Part shown: positions 1 through 10,984 of the stretch, piece by piece
How the letters are laid out: each line of letters opens with the position of its first letter
How positions within the stretch are numbered: position 1 is the first letter of the stretch
Origin: Dipteris shenzhenensis
Lineage: Eukaryota > Polypodiophyta > Polypodiopsida > Gleicheniales
Assembly: GCA_047967505.1 (NCBI GenBank)
Contig: CM106538.1
Reading direction: 5' to 3' (one strand)
Length of the DNA stretch: 64,000 bases
Translations under genes and position numbers: made by a program
The notes under the pieces: model-generated
What the model was told of the DNA's origin: nothing
Databases searched by the model: none
Seen by the model: the letters and a program-made list of their open reading frames with translations, nothing else

Positions 1-568
1 GGAAGTTGGGCATGGAGATCACAAGGATGCAAGTTGGTGGGTGGCCATGGACAAAGTGGAAGAATTGGAAGAAGTACTGTCAATAGTGATATGGTTAGCC
101 TCAGGACATCACGCAGCTGTAAACTTTGGGCAATACGCTTATGCAGGTTTCATGCCAAATGCCCCAACTATTAGCCATAAACTCATTCCAGAGATAGGAA
201 GCCAAGAGTATATGGAGATGTCCAAAGATCCGGAGAAATATTTTATGACCTGTTTGGCAACCAAAGGGGAGGCTATCTTAATAATGGCAGTAGGGGAGGT
301 ATTGTCTCAACACTTAGCGGGTGAGGAGTACATAGGGCAGAGAGAAGACCCCAAGTGGACTAGCAATGAGAAGGTGTTGGCTGCTTTTCAGGACTTTGGG
401 AGGAAGGTAGAAATGGCTGAGGCTAAGATGGTGGCAAGAAATGAGGTGCAGGACTCCCTCAAGCTTGCCCACCGTGTTGGTCCCGCTTTAGTACCCTATA
501 CCCTCCTTTGTCCCTCCTCTAGTCAGGGCCACACACTTAGAGGTGTCCCCAACAGTATCTCCATCTGA
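1..568 (+). CDS. Lipoxygenase copy 1, last exon only (5' part outside window)
   Basis: This is the C-terminal part of a plant lipoxygenase, an iron dioxygenase that adds O2 to polyunsaturated fatty acids. The reading frame is open from base 3 to the stop at 566-568. Visible motifs are [16 protein letters not shown], which carries the third iron-ligand His and the ligand Asn, and the terminal GVPNSISI, whose last Ile is the C-terminal iron ligand. The segment corresponds base for base to 60859-61426 of the complete copy, with about six differences; only one changes an amino acid (Ile here, Thr in copy 2, in the stretch before WLASG). The window starts inside the exon, so the apparent Met at 41 is internal and not a start. 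With five silent changes and one replacement the copy looks functional rather than decayed, but its other exons cannot be seen. Confidence 0.93.
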   Translation, partial: EVGHGDHKDASWWVAMDKVEELEEVLSIVIWLASGHHAAVNFGQYAYAGFMPNAPTISHKLIPEIGSQEYMEMSKDPEKYFMTCLATKGEAILIMAVGEVLSQHLAGEEYIGQREDPKWTSNEKVLAAFQDFGRKVEMAEAKMVARNEVQDSLKLAHRVGPALVPYTLLCPSSSQGHTLRGVPNSISI

Positions 569-816
569 CACCATGGTTTGTGTTTTTTCATGCTTTTTTT
601 GAATATGGATATAGATGTGTTTGTTCTATGTGATCAAGGGAAACACTTTTAAATATGTAAATGTAACACACGAGTTTAACTACAAGAGGGCTTTTTCAAT
701 AGTAAACACTTACTACATTTTATAAAATATACTTTTGGAAGAGGTGCTCTTAATTGGGTAAGTCTATAAGCTTATATTTAAAAAGGGAATTTTTATAGCA
801 TTAACTTTTATAAAGT

Positions 817-1262
817 ATGAGACTGATTTTGGGCATATCTTATGCATATCACTTTGGTTTCAATTGGAGCCATGTTTGCTTATTTGTGGTTTGCATTGGG
901 TCGTAGTGGTTACTTTAGAGGTCATTTGGATGCATTGTGGTCCTTGTTGGATGTGTTGGTATGCCTAGATTGCCTTGTGAGATGCTCTATTTTGATGAAC
1001 ACTTTGCACATGGATGCTATTCTATATTGAGGGATAGCTTTGACACATTGTAGTTGATGTACTGATAATGCTATGGTATCTTGGATGAGATATTGTTGAT
1101 GCATATGGTCATGGATGGTCTTTATTCTTAAGGCATTTGGCACTTATTGACATTTGGATCTTTATTACAGTTGGCAATTTCTTTTGGGCTAGATTTACTC
1201 ATATGGATGCATATTATATGCACATGATTCAGTTGCATTTTAATGCTTTGAGCTTTGAGCTA
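817..1262 (+). repeat. Segment related to the copia element leader (3207-3630)
   Basis: From the motif GACTGATTTTGGGCAT to GCTTTGAGCTTTGAG this stretch aligns over about 430 bp with the untranslated leader of the copia element lying 2 kb downstream. Shared blocks include GTCATTTGGATGCATTG-type, TTTGCACATGGATGCTATT and TTTGGCACTTATTG sequences. By eye the identity is roughly 80%, far below the identity of the two lipoxygenase duplicates, and the same segment is present in copy 2 (about 61660-62105). It is most simply an old fragment of a related retroelement, present before the duplication. No LTR or gag is attached to it. Confidence 0.75.
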
Positions 1263-2126
1263 TTACTCTTGGGGTAGGGACATTGGTATTTTGCAATACC
1301 TCTAATTTGAAACCACCCAAGGTTAACATGTCAACCTCTCCTTGTGTTATGTTGGTCTGTGTATCAATGGGTCACATAACTAGAAGTGTGGGGATTAGAG
1401 AGATATTGATATCCACTCTCCAAGTGTGTGTTTGTGTAGTAAAACCACATCATCTATGTTTGTGTAGCAAAACCACATCATCTGGGCTATTGGGCCATGA
1501 TTAGGATGTTTTCTGAAGGAAAAGAAGTATGGTGAAACACATCCCTTTCTAGAATCACAAAGTGGTTGGTTGCACTTGCCATTACGTGGGGTCCACCCAA
1601 GACATTTCACATGGCTTCCCACATTTGTTCTTCTAATGGCCCAAATTGTTTGGTTCATAACTCTCTCCACCACACATTACCTATCTTGCATAATAGATGT
1701 ATTGTTGCGATTCTCATCATTGATAGTGGTGCTAGCATGAGGTGTACTCACATTGTTAGGTGTAGTCACATTGACTCCCCTTGGAGGCTTGCATAATTTT
1801 GATCCCTTGTTTTATAATTGTATTCAAAGAGATGGTTGCTTTCTTCATCAAAGTCAATGATAGTTCTCATCCTTATTCTTTGTCGGACAATCTCCCTATC
1901 ACCCTCCAAATTGGTTCTCTTATGATACATAGGGCTTCCAGCAACATGGTTCTTCACTATGCATATCACTTTAGATATAGCTTGTTTGATTTTGATGATG
2001 AGGATCTATCTACTAAATTTTGCAAACTAGGGCCATGAGCTATTTGCTTTCTCCTTTTAAAGGCATGCATCTTAGCACTTTGAAGTACACCATTTGCCAA
2101 GTCAGTAACAGTAGCAATGATATAGA

Positions 2127-2131
2127 CTAAT
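2127..2131 (+). repeat. Target-site duplication CTAAT, left
   Basis: CTAAT directly precedes the 5' LTR and is repeated at 7998-8002 after the 3' LTR. The uninterrupted duplicate near 62970 reads GGCTAATCTTTCCC, with a single CTAAT, which confirms a 5-bp target duplication. Confidence 0.95.
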
Positions 2132-2302
2132 TGTGGGGGTTAAAGGTCACTGTGCCTTAACCCCGGTTATGTACAATACTCAAACACATATATAAATGAA
2201 TGAAAAAGAAGATTAGGGTGGTTTTGCACCCACCAAAACTTGTGTGGCTCTCTGTCTCTCTCTCTCCTTCTTCCATTCTTGCTTCCGTTGAGAGCACTCT
2301 CA
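2132..2302 (+). repeat. 5' LTR of copia element
   Basis: It starts TGTGGGGGTTAAAG and ends GAGCACTCTCA, 171 bp. It contains an AT-rich stretch (CACATATATAAATGAATG) that could serve as the TATA region, and a CT-dinucleotide run near its end. It matches 7828-7997 except for three substitutions and a one-base indel. Confidence 0.97.
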
Positions 2303-2304
2303 AC

Positions 2305-2316
2305 TGGTATCAGAGC
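2305..2316 (+). promoter_or_regulatory. Primer binding site, initiator Met-tRNA
   Basis: TGGTATCAGAGC lies two bases after the 5' LTR. It is the standard minus-strand primer site of plant copia elements and is complementary to the 3' end of initiator methionine tRNA. Confidence 0.95.
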
Positions 2317-3739
2317 TCGGGTGATCTAGCTGAGCGTGCGTGAATGCTTGGAAGCTCAGCAGCTCTGTGGGAGGAAGGAGAAGCTCTGTGGGAAGCTTTG
2401 TGGGTGACTTTACTTACATCTGAGTGTGCAGAGACCTTGGAGAAACCTTTGGAAAAGCCACTTTGGCTTTGCGAAGTAGTTTTGAGAGCCTGTCAAGTGG
2501 TTTCAAAGAAAGTCATTTTTTGAGCTTTTCCCTGTTCCGTTCGATGACAGAGACTTCGTATTGACTTGTAGAGGTAACTATTGCTTGCTTTTGGTGTCCA
2601 CATTACTTCAGGAGCTTGGAAACACCTTATTCTTGAATCCGTGATCATTTCAGTAGATTTCTGACTCACTGTGTCAGTTCTTGCATTTTTTGCCCGGGTA
2701 TTGGAACTCAAGTTTGGAGCAATCATTTGCAGATCTGTCAGTTCCGATGGACTCAGGAGGTCCTAAAACTTCTATGTTGATCATCATTCGCACTCCGGTG
2801 GAGTTTACAAACAGCTCTGTTTCAAAAAACGTTTTTCAGCCTGTGTGTTGAACCCAGTGATTGAGACCACGGTTTTCAAAACCGTCTGTCCCATTGTGTT
2901 CCGGATGCCCAAAAACCCCTACCTATCAGTTCTTGCACGATTTGGTGGAGGATTTTCAGAGTTATATATCTCTGTGTATTCGATTTCGTCTCTTGTTATG
3001 CATTTTTCATTCTAAGGTTTTGAAACCTTAGATTTATACCACATGGTAGTGGATAAGTGTTGACTCCCATTTCTCACTCATCGGTTGGGATTTTGGAGTT
3101 CTGGCAGAAGAGAGATATTTGCAGATTTTCTTGCTGATTCCGATTATGCAATGGCGCCCATGTTTTGAGGCATCTCAGGTTCTATTTTCAGTAGCGCTCA
3201 TTACCGTGGGACTATGATTTCTTGAGCATACCTTATGCAGATCACTCTGGTTGCAGTTTGAGCAGTGTGCGCTCATTCGTGGTGTGCATTGGGTTGCAGT
3301 GGATGATTTATAGGCCATTTGGATGCATTGCGGTCCTTGTTGGATGCGCTGATAGGCCCAAATTGCCTTGTGGGATGCTATTTTTATGGATGCTTTGCAC
3401 ATGGATGCTATTTTAAGCTGAGGGACAGCTTTGACACATTGCTGGTGATGCACTGATAGTGCTATGCTCTCTTGGATGAGATATTATTGATGCATATGCC
3501 AGTGGACGGTGTTTATGCTCGAGTCATTTGGCACTTATTGGCATTTTCTTTTGGGCCAGATTTGCTCATATGGATGCATAGTATATGCATATGAGTCAGA
3601 TGCATCTTTTTGATGCTTTGAGCTTTGAGTTTTTTATGATATTTCAGTCTATTGTGGCATACACATTTGGGTGCACCTGGTATTTGGTGTGATTCTCTCT
3701 TGCAGGTACTAGCATTTGGGATTTTGTTTCATTTGCATC
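2317..3739 (+). other. Long untranslated leader of copia element
   Basis: About 1.4 kb separates the primer site from the gag start, which is long for a copia element with such short LTRs. No coding region is recognisable. Bases 3207-3630 are related to the lipoxygenase 3' flank at 817-1262 and 61660-62105. The rest is unique in the window. Confidence 0.7.
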
Positions 3740-4600
3740 ATGGCATCCTCTTCCATGTCTGAAAAGGAGTTTTTCAGCATTAAATAGTTTGATGGGACAA
3801 ACTTTTCTTTGTGGAAAGAACAAATAAGGGATGTGCTTATTCAAAAGAAGCAGATTAAACCCTTGGCAGGTATTGAAGCTAAACCTGCGGATATGTCTGA
3901 GGATGATTGGAATGAGTTGGATGCATTAGCAAAGTCTACTATTAGACTTCATCTTGCAGAGTCAGTTTATTTCACAGTAGTAACTACGGAAGATTTGTGG
4001 AAGAAACTGTGTGCCACTTATGAGAAGGAAACTGCCTCTAATAAAGTTTACCTCATGAAAAGGTTGTTTGAGCTGCACATGAAGGAAGGGGTCTCCATTG
4101 CTTCTCACTTGAATGAATTCAATATTATTTTCAGCCAGCTTCAGGCTCAGAAAATGAGGCAATATTTCTCTTATGTTCATTGCCATTTTCATGGGATACC
4201 TTCCGTACAGCTGTCAGTAACTCTGCACCTGGTGGAGTACTGAAATTTGATGATGTTGTGGGTAGCTTATTGGCCGAGGAGATTAGACGGAAGTCTATGG
4301 ATGGCAACAAGCAGGATGCAGCCTTAAATGTGCAAAGGGGTAGATCATAGTTCAGGGGAAAGTCCCAAGAAAGAGGGAAGTCTCGTAGCAAATCCAGGGC
4401 ACGGAACATTGAGTGTTACCACTGTGGCAAGAAGGGCCATATGAAAAAGGATTGCTACAAGCTGAAAAGAGAGCAAAAGGATAAGAAAAAGAATGCAAAT
4501 TGGGGTGCAAATCAAAAGGAAGAGAGTCCAAGGGAGGACAAAGGAAAAGTGAAGATCGAGGAGATCAATGCAGTCACACATGATAGTGACAATGATGTTC
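3740..4600 (+). pseudogene. Copia gag (nucleocapsid), broken
   Basis: The start at 3740 gives MASSSMSEKEFFSIK, then an in-frame TAG at 3785, then FDGTNFSLWKEQIRDVL, a typical copia Gag N-terminus. The frame continues to about 4155, where a frameshift moves it to the next frame. A second TAG lies at 4348-4350. The shifted frame ends in the zinc knuckle CYHCGKKGHMKKDC (about 4412-4453), a CCHC motif that binds RNA, followed by a Lys-rich stretch. Gag packages the element RNA into virus-like particles. The breaks make this copy non-functional. Confidence 0.92.
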
Positions 4601-6060
4601 TTTTCATGTCTACTTTATCTGCAGAGTTGGTTACCACTTCAGATGATGCATATTCCCAGGATTGGATTTTGGATTCTGGTGCTTCATTCCATGTTACTCC
4701 CCATAGGGAATGGTTCTCCACTTATGATAGTGGAAAGACAGGTTGTGTGCATCTTGGAAATGACTATGCATGTGACATAGTGGGAGCAGGTGACAAAGTT
4801 TTCTTTTGCAAATGGGTCTGCATTTGTTTTAAAACATGTGAGACATGTGCCTAAGTTGACCAAGAGTCTTATTTCAGTGGGTCAGCTAGATGATGCTGGT
4901 TTTCACACCACTTTTGGCTTTCATAGTTGGAAAATTCAGAAGGGCTCTATGCTTTTGGCCAGGGGTGCCAAGTGTGGGACTTTGTATCCCTTACATGTAT
5001 CAGGGGTATTTGATCATGTTGTTGCAATAACCGAGCAGCCAAGCACTTCTTTGTGGCATTGCAGGTTGGGGCACATGAGCCAGAATGGAATGAAACTCTT
5101 ATGTCGTTTGGGTTATGTACCGCATTTGAGTTTCTCTGATTTTGAATTTTGTGAGCATTGTCTCTATGGGAAGCAGACTAAATCAGCCCATAAAAGAAGG
5201 GAAAAGAAAGAGTTTGAAATGCTTGATTTGGTGCATTCAGACGTATGTGGTCCCATGCCTACACGGTCATTAGGCGGGGCTGAATACTATGTGACATTCA
5301 TTGATGATGCAACTAGGAAAGTGTGGGCTTATGCTATAGCTCGGAAGAGTGATGTGTTCCAGGTATTTTAGAAATGGCTGGCCTTGGTTGAGAATCAGTC
5401 AGGTAGAACGCTTAAATGCCTACGGACTGACAATGGTGGAGAGTATCTCTCTCATGACTTTCAGCATTTCTGTGATACACGTGGGATTAAGAGGGAGCTC
5501 ACATCCCCTCATACTCCAGAGCAAAATCCAGTTGCAGAAAAGATGAACCGTACCATTCAAGAAAGGTTGCAATGCATGCTTTCCAATGCAAGTCTTTCTG
5601 GTGGTTTTTGGGCTGAGGCAATGAAGACTGCAGTGCATGTGATCAATAGATCACCTAGTAAGAGTTTGGATGGTGGTATTCCTGAAGAGGCATGGAGTGG
5701 AAAGAAGCCCTCTTACTCTCATTTGCGTATATTTGGGTGTGAGGCATATGCACATGTGCCAAAAGAGCTTCGAAAGAAGCTAGATCCTAAGTCTAGGAAA
5801 TGCATCTTTCTAGGTTATGGTGAAAGTGGAGAGATGGGCTATCGTCTCTGGGATCCAGAAGCAAAGAAGATCATACGCAGCCATGATGTGGTCTTCAATG
5901 AGAATAAGATGCATAAGGCACCCATGAGGGATGTGGAAATGAGGAGAATCACTTTCCAGGATGTGAATCCACCTGCCTATGTTGATAGACAGCAAGCTGT
6001 CCATGCACCAAATGTGCAAGAAATGGTACCACCAAGTACTCCCACATGTATACAATCAAG
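4601..6060 (+). pseudogene. Copia protease and integrase region, broken
   Basis: The aspartic protease is marked by WILDSGASFHVTPHREW near 4660-4710. A frameshift near 4790 moves the reading to the frame used to the end of the element. GAG-pre-integrase follows with the zinc-binding H-x4-H (WHCRLGHM) and C-x2-C (CEHC). The integrase catalytic residues are visible: Asp in VHSDVCGPM (codon 5240), Asp in RTDNGGEY (codon 5429) and Glu in PVAEKMNRT (codon 5537). An in-frame TAG interrupts the core at 5369-5371. Integrase cuts the target and joins the cDNA. The C-terminal region with FLGYGESGEMGYRLWDPE is present and open. Confidence 0.93.
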
Positions 6061-7774
6061 GGTAGATGATGGATCATCTATTGGTGGAAATGATGAGCCA
6101 AATGTGGCTGATATGCAAGTGGGACAGCAAGCTGAAATGTCCTTGAGAAGATCATCTAGAGTGTCTAGACCACCTGATAGGTTTGTTCCAGGGGTAGACT
6201 ATGTGATGCTTACTGATTGCGGGGAGCGTTCTTGCTACAAAGAGGCTATGATGCGTAAGGATCAACGCAAGTGGGAGTATGCTATGCAATCAGAGATGAG
6301 TTCACTTATGAAGAATAAGACTTGGGACTTGGTTTCTTTGCCACATGGAAAGAAAGCATTGCCATGTAAATGGGTCTACAAAATGAAGGTCATAGGTGAT
6401 GATGTGCCTAGGTACAAGGCCCGATTGGTTGCTAAAGGGTTCAAGCAAGAGAAGGGTGTGGACTTTGATGAGATATTCTCTCCGGTTGTGAAGATGACCA
6501 CACTTAGATGCATGCTTGGACTAGTGGCATCAGAGGATATGGAGCTTATGCAGATGGATGTCAAGACAGCTTTCTTGCATGGGGATTTGCATGAGGAAAT
6601 TTACATGGTGTAGCCGGAAGGCTTTGAAGAAAAGGGCAAAGAGCATTTAGTTTGCAAGCTGAAGAAGAGTCTCTATGGTCTTAAGCAAGCGCCTAGAGAA
6701 TGGTATAAGAAGTTTGATGCTTTCATTCGGTCCCAGGGTTTTAGAAGGAGTGAAATTGATCACTGCCTCTACACTAAAAGGGCTAAGGATAATAGCCTGA
6801 TAATCTTGGCACTATATGTGGATGATATGCTATTGCCTAGCAAGAATACTTATGAGCTAGATGCATTAAAGGCCAAGTTGCATGAGGCCTTTGATATGAA
6901 GGATTTGGGACTTGCAGGTCATATTCTTGGTATGCGCATTACACGTGATTGGAGTAGGAAACTCCTTTGGCTTTCACAAAAAGAGTATGTTACAAAAGTA
7001 TTGCAGCGTTTCATTATGGAGGGGGGGAAGGCAGTGAGTACTTTATTGCCTCTATATGTGAAATTGAGTCATACAGATAGTCCCAAATCAGATGAGGAAA
7101 GGGCCATGATGGCCAAGGTTCCTTATGCATCAGTAGTTAGGAGTCTTATGTATGCTATGATAGCTACTAGACCAGACATTGCATTTGCAATGGGAGTTGT
7201 TAGCCGGTATATGGCTAATCCAGGAAAGAGGCATTGGGAGGCAGTTAAGTGCATCATGAGGTACATGAAGGGTACCAAGGAGATGTGCATTGGCTTTGGT
7301 AAAGGAGACATGCGTGTACTTGGGTACATAGATTCAGACTATGCAGGGCATGTGGATAGTAGGAGATCCACTTCTGGTTATGTGTTCACCTTTGCAGGTG
7401 GTGCAGTGTCGTGGATGTCTCGCGCACAGAAGTGTGTTGCTTTGTCTACCACAGAGGCTGAGTATGTTGCAGCCACAGAGGGTTGCAAGGAGGCTATATG
7501 GCTTGATCGGCTAGTGGGAGATTTGGGGATTCATACAGGTGTACCAACATTGCATAGTGATTCCATGAGTGCTATTCAACTAGCACGGAATCCGGTCTTT
7601 CATGCAAAGACCAAACACATTGAGGTCAGGTACCATTTCATCAGGGAGGTACTTGAGGACAAGCGCATAGAGCTTGTCAAGGTTCATACAGATGATAACC
7701 CTGCAGATATGCTGACGAAGAGTCTACCTAGTCAGCGGTTTGAGTATTGTCGTGTATTGATGGGCATTGGATAG
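6061..7774 (+). pseudogene. Copia reverse transcriptase and RNase H, one stop
   Basis: The reverse transcriptase begins around WEYAMQSEMSSLMKNKTW and CKWVYKMK. It runs through MDVKTAFLHGDLHEEIYM, an in-frame TAG at 6611-6613 where the family has Gln, then PEGFEE, KKSLYGLKQAPREW and the catalytic LYVDDML (YVDD codons 6815-6826). RNase H follows with DSDYAGHVDSRRSTSGY, STTEAEYVA and KTKHIEVRYHFIRE, and ends at 7774 (including the stop). Apart from the single TAG the frame is open for more than 1.7 kb. That fits a young insertion and agrees with the low LTR divergence. Confidence 0.95.
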
Positions 7775-7816
7775 TACGCTCACTGGTTGTTCTCCCTTAA
7801 AGGCACATTGTCCTTT

Positions 7817-7826
7817 AAGTGGGAGG
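7817..7826 (+). promoter_or_regulatory. Polypurine tract of copia element
   Basis: AAGTGGGAGG followed by T lies immediately upstream of the 3' LTR. This is the usual plus-strand priming site in plant copia elements. Confidence 0.85.
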
Positions 7827-7827
7827 T

Positions 7828-7997
7828 TGTGGGGGTTAAAGATCACTGTGCCTTAACCCCGGTTATGTACAATACTCAAACACATATATAAATGAATGAA
7901 AAAGAAGATTAGGGTGGTTCTGCACCCCCCAAACTTGTGTGGCTCTCTGTCTCTCTCTCTCCTTCTTCCATTCTTGCTTCCGTTGAGAGCACTCTCA
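7828..7997 (+). repeat. 3' LTR of copia element
   Basis: It is 170 bp, from TGTGGGGGTTAAAG to GAGCACTCTCA, and is followed by the second CTAAT at 7998-8002. Compared with the 5' LTR it shows G to A, T to C and A to C changes and loss of one A. Confidence 0.97.
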
Positions 7998-9030
7998 CTA
8001 ATCTTTCCCTTGAATCCTTTAGCTATAAGCCAACTTCCATTCTTGCTCTCTAAAAGATCTCCACGAGGAGTGTTGGCTAAATTCGTGCTATTTATAATCT
8101 ATGCAAAAAAAGAAAAGATAATGAGGATGAGAAGGTTTCTCAAAGGATTCAATGCATCAAGTTAAATCAATGTTCCAAATAGGAAAATTGGACATACTAC
8201 ACACATGTATTCACCCCAATGCATCATTCTTACAATCCACCAACTTAGCCAGCTATCCAAGTATGGAATTTTAGACTTCTTGACCTTCCCTGTCTTCCAC
8301 CATTATTGGATATCCATTTATATCTCTTGGGCCTCGTCTCTTGTCCTTGGAGTTCTCCAAGAATCACATAAGTCTTTGTACTCTCTGTGGTACTCTTTTT
8401 GTGCTATGCAATAGTGTGGTGGTGGAGGCTTTGCTGCCAATGAAACAAACATGATCTCTCATGTCCAACCATAATATTATCAAAACCTCTATTAAATACA
8501 TGGCAAACTTATCTTCAATTGGATTGAGCCTCATTTGCCATGAAACCAAAAAGACTTGCCTTCACATGCGTGGAGCACAAGATGAGGCTCATTCAACATC
8601 TCCCAAAAGATTATATGTGCATCTTTATCTTCCTCTTTCATCTCACATGTTGCTATTGTTAACAATTCCTGAAAGTTGGTCATGGAAAAGTTTCATGATT
8701 AAGAAGCACAAATTAATTGTTGAGCATATCCAAATAGTAAGTTAGGATTATATATACATGGCAAGCAAGTTCTAAACATTTCTAAATGCATAGTAGACCT
8801 AGGATCATATACATGGCATGCTAGTGTTGTCCATCCAAGTATCCACTTTGGATGGTCAAACATGACCCAAGAATTTTTAAGATCTTTGTTTCCATCACAA
8901 TTCATTTGCCTTACAAGGTTTACACCTAAAGTAGGTCCTTTTGTAGACATCTTGAATATGAAGCAACATTCTTCCTCAAATCCTTGCCTAGAAGAATGAC
9001 TGCAATGGAAGAATTCATACATGGAGTTTT
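7998..9030 (+). repeat. Segmental duplication, copy 1, right part
   Basis: This stretch matches 62971-64000 with scattered single-base differences. The match runs to the end of the window, so the true right edge of the duplicated block is not visible in copy 2. Confidence 0.92.
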
Positions 9031-9121
9031 TCTTTAGCTCCAAAATGCTATCAAGGACCACACCTCTAGTCAATGCCCTTTTCCTTTCACTTCCCAGCAT
9101 TCTTTGCAAGGTATTATACAT
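8699..9121 (-). other. Minus-strand ORF of unknown function, shared by both duplicates
   Basis: A 140-codon open frame on the minus strand includes the stretch KNSWVMFDHPKWILGWTTLA. The same frame is present in copy 2 (63670-63993, cut by the window end). The phrase with MFDH and GWTT is reminiscent of transposase-derived proteins, but I cannot assign a family. It may be a fragment of an old element rather than a host gene. No promoter or splice sites are evident. Confidence 0.35.
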
Positions 9122-10984
9122 TGAAAATTTAGCTCACATTGAAACTTCAAAGCATGTCACCTCCAAACTTCAAAATCAAAATCAAAAGATGAACATAATG
9201 AAAGTTCCACCTTTTTGTTTGCATCGGTGGACAAAGTTCCTCGAAGAAGCGTCCGAACTCCACCTCTCCAAGGATATATTTCTCCTTTCGACCATCTTTA
9301 ATCATCATCCGATCAATGAGGTCTTTTGCAATGGTCATCTGAACCTTTCAAGAAGTGTCCGAACTCCATGTCTCTAAGGATATATTTCTCCTTTCGACCA
9401 TCTTTAATCATCATCTGATCAATGAGGTCTTTTGCAATGGTCATCTGAACCTTTCATGGACTTTCATTTCTATATACCCTGATCACATCATTCTCCACTA
9501 GAGCTCTCACCTTTTCGATACTATTTCTTGATGTGCCAACTTGACCATCATGCAAGTGTGTTCCCACATGAATCATAATCCTTGACAATAACCAAGCCTT
9601 TGGCAATATTTAGTATACAACATACAAACATGCTCCAATGCACATAACATATTTCTTGCAAAAATGACATGTGAGCATACAACATTTTGCAATGGCCAAA
9701 TAGCCAAAATGCATAAATATGCGACAACTTTCCCTCTAAGAAACCCTTTCTACAATGCCCTTACCACCATTGATAAGGGGAACATGAAGGACATGTAAGT
9801 CTAGGATTTCATTTAACTCTTCTACAAACTTGATATGTGCTTGCATTGTGTGCCAAATGAGATGAAAGATTGCGAACAATATTGCGAGCAACTTTAAAAA
9901 ACAACAATATTGCGAGCAACTTTAAAATGTTTTTAATCTAATCAAGCCCTAATCTAAGCACTAATCAAAAGGGTTAAACCTAATGAAATGGCTCTCTACT
10001 CTAAGCGCTTAGCTTCCACACCTCTAAATCAAACGGCTCCTAATCAAACAGCTAATCAAATGGATTAAACCTAATGAAATGACTCTCTCCTTAGCTTCTA
10101 CACCTCAAGCCCACAGCTCCTCCATTGGCCTGCTTGACCTCCTCCATCCTCCTCCTCGACCTCCTCTATCCCTTGTCTTTCTTGACCTCCTCGCCTCCAT
10201 CTATTGTACTTGACCTCCTCCCTCCATATTCCTCGACCTCCTCATTCGTGACACCTTGCTCAACCTCTTTCTTCATGATGCCTTCGTCAAGCTCCTCCAC
10301 CATCGGTTGCATCGTGGTAGGTATGAATCCTGACGGCCCTCTCTCATAGATTCACCAATCGCGTGAAGGATAATGGACATTTTTTTTTGGGTAAGGGTCT
10401 TCGTCAGGCAAAGATCTGATTTTGGCTACCATGCCAAAAAAATTTGGAGTAGGGAAGCCAATTTTTTTTGTCAAAGGTAGCCAAAATCAGGGTATCAGGT
10501 AGCTCTTCACCTGGCGAAGATCTGATTTTGGCTGCCTTTGGGGAAAAAAAAAAGGGCTTGCCAGCTCCCTCTAGGTAAATTATTTTGCCAGTGCCCCAAA
10601 ATCAGATTTTGGCTAGGCAAAGATCTGATTTTGTCTGCACTGGCCTGTACTCAACTCTTATCATTTGGGGAAATGGCTCTTCTCCTTTGCTCTCTCTTAG
10701 TTTCTATCTCTTTTTCGTTTCTACTTCTTCTCCTTCGGGGAAACGGCTATCTCAAACCATCCCCATTCTTGAATGCAAAGACGACTAGATCACCGTGATG
10801 GCTAGAGTCCCCATAACCATCAGTCAAGCAGATTCAAGCCGACTACTACACAGTGCACTCCAGGGCCTTGTGCAATTGGTCGTTGGTGTATTGCACAGTC
10901 TAAAATCTTTTTCTGGTGAAAAGATTTTCTTAATAATCACATAACGTGTCCTTTCTCCATACACAAGGAGCTTTGAGACGTTCT
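9031..10984. other. Intergenic, no gene recognised
   Basis: The tract holds a 106-bp direct tandem duplication (about 9251-9462, containing GTCCGAACTCCA). A CT-rich stretch with repeated CCTCCTC lies at 10120-10240. At 10400-10640 there is a cluster of direct and inverted copies of GATCTGATTTTGGCT and GTAGCCAAAATCAG. None of the short ORFs here looks real. Confidence 0.6.

Larger units (their letters stand above)
1..2131 (+). repeat. Segmental duplication, copy 1, left part
   Basis: This tract matches 60859-62975 at high identity through the lipoxygenase last exon and about 1.55 kb of 3' flank. It includes small indels, for example an extra 15 or so bases near 680 in this copy. No convincing gene lies in 569-2131; the short ORFs there are not supported. 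The match resumes at 7998 after the copia element, so the two parts were once contiguous. Confidence 0.93.
2132..7997 (+). mobile_element. Full-length Ty1/copia LTR retrotransposon (degenerate ORF)
   Basis: The element is 5,866 bp with TG...CA LTRs of 171 and 170 bp, a tRNA-iMet primer binding site, a long leader, gag, then protease-integrase-RT-RNase H order (copia type), and a polypurine tract. It is inserted in the 3' flank of lipoxygenase copy 1 with a CTAAT duplication. The empty site survives in copy 2. The LTRs differ by three substitutions and one single-base indel. The coding region carries four in-frame TAG codons and two frameshifts, so this copy cannot make its proteins on its own. 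Structure is otherwise intact, so mobilisation by a related element is conceivable. Confidence 0.97.

Noticed and set aside
842-1030. 62-codon ORF present in both lipoxygenase flanks
   Set aside because: It lies in the segment shared with the copia leader, where the related copy does not keep the frame; it is not coding.
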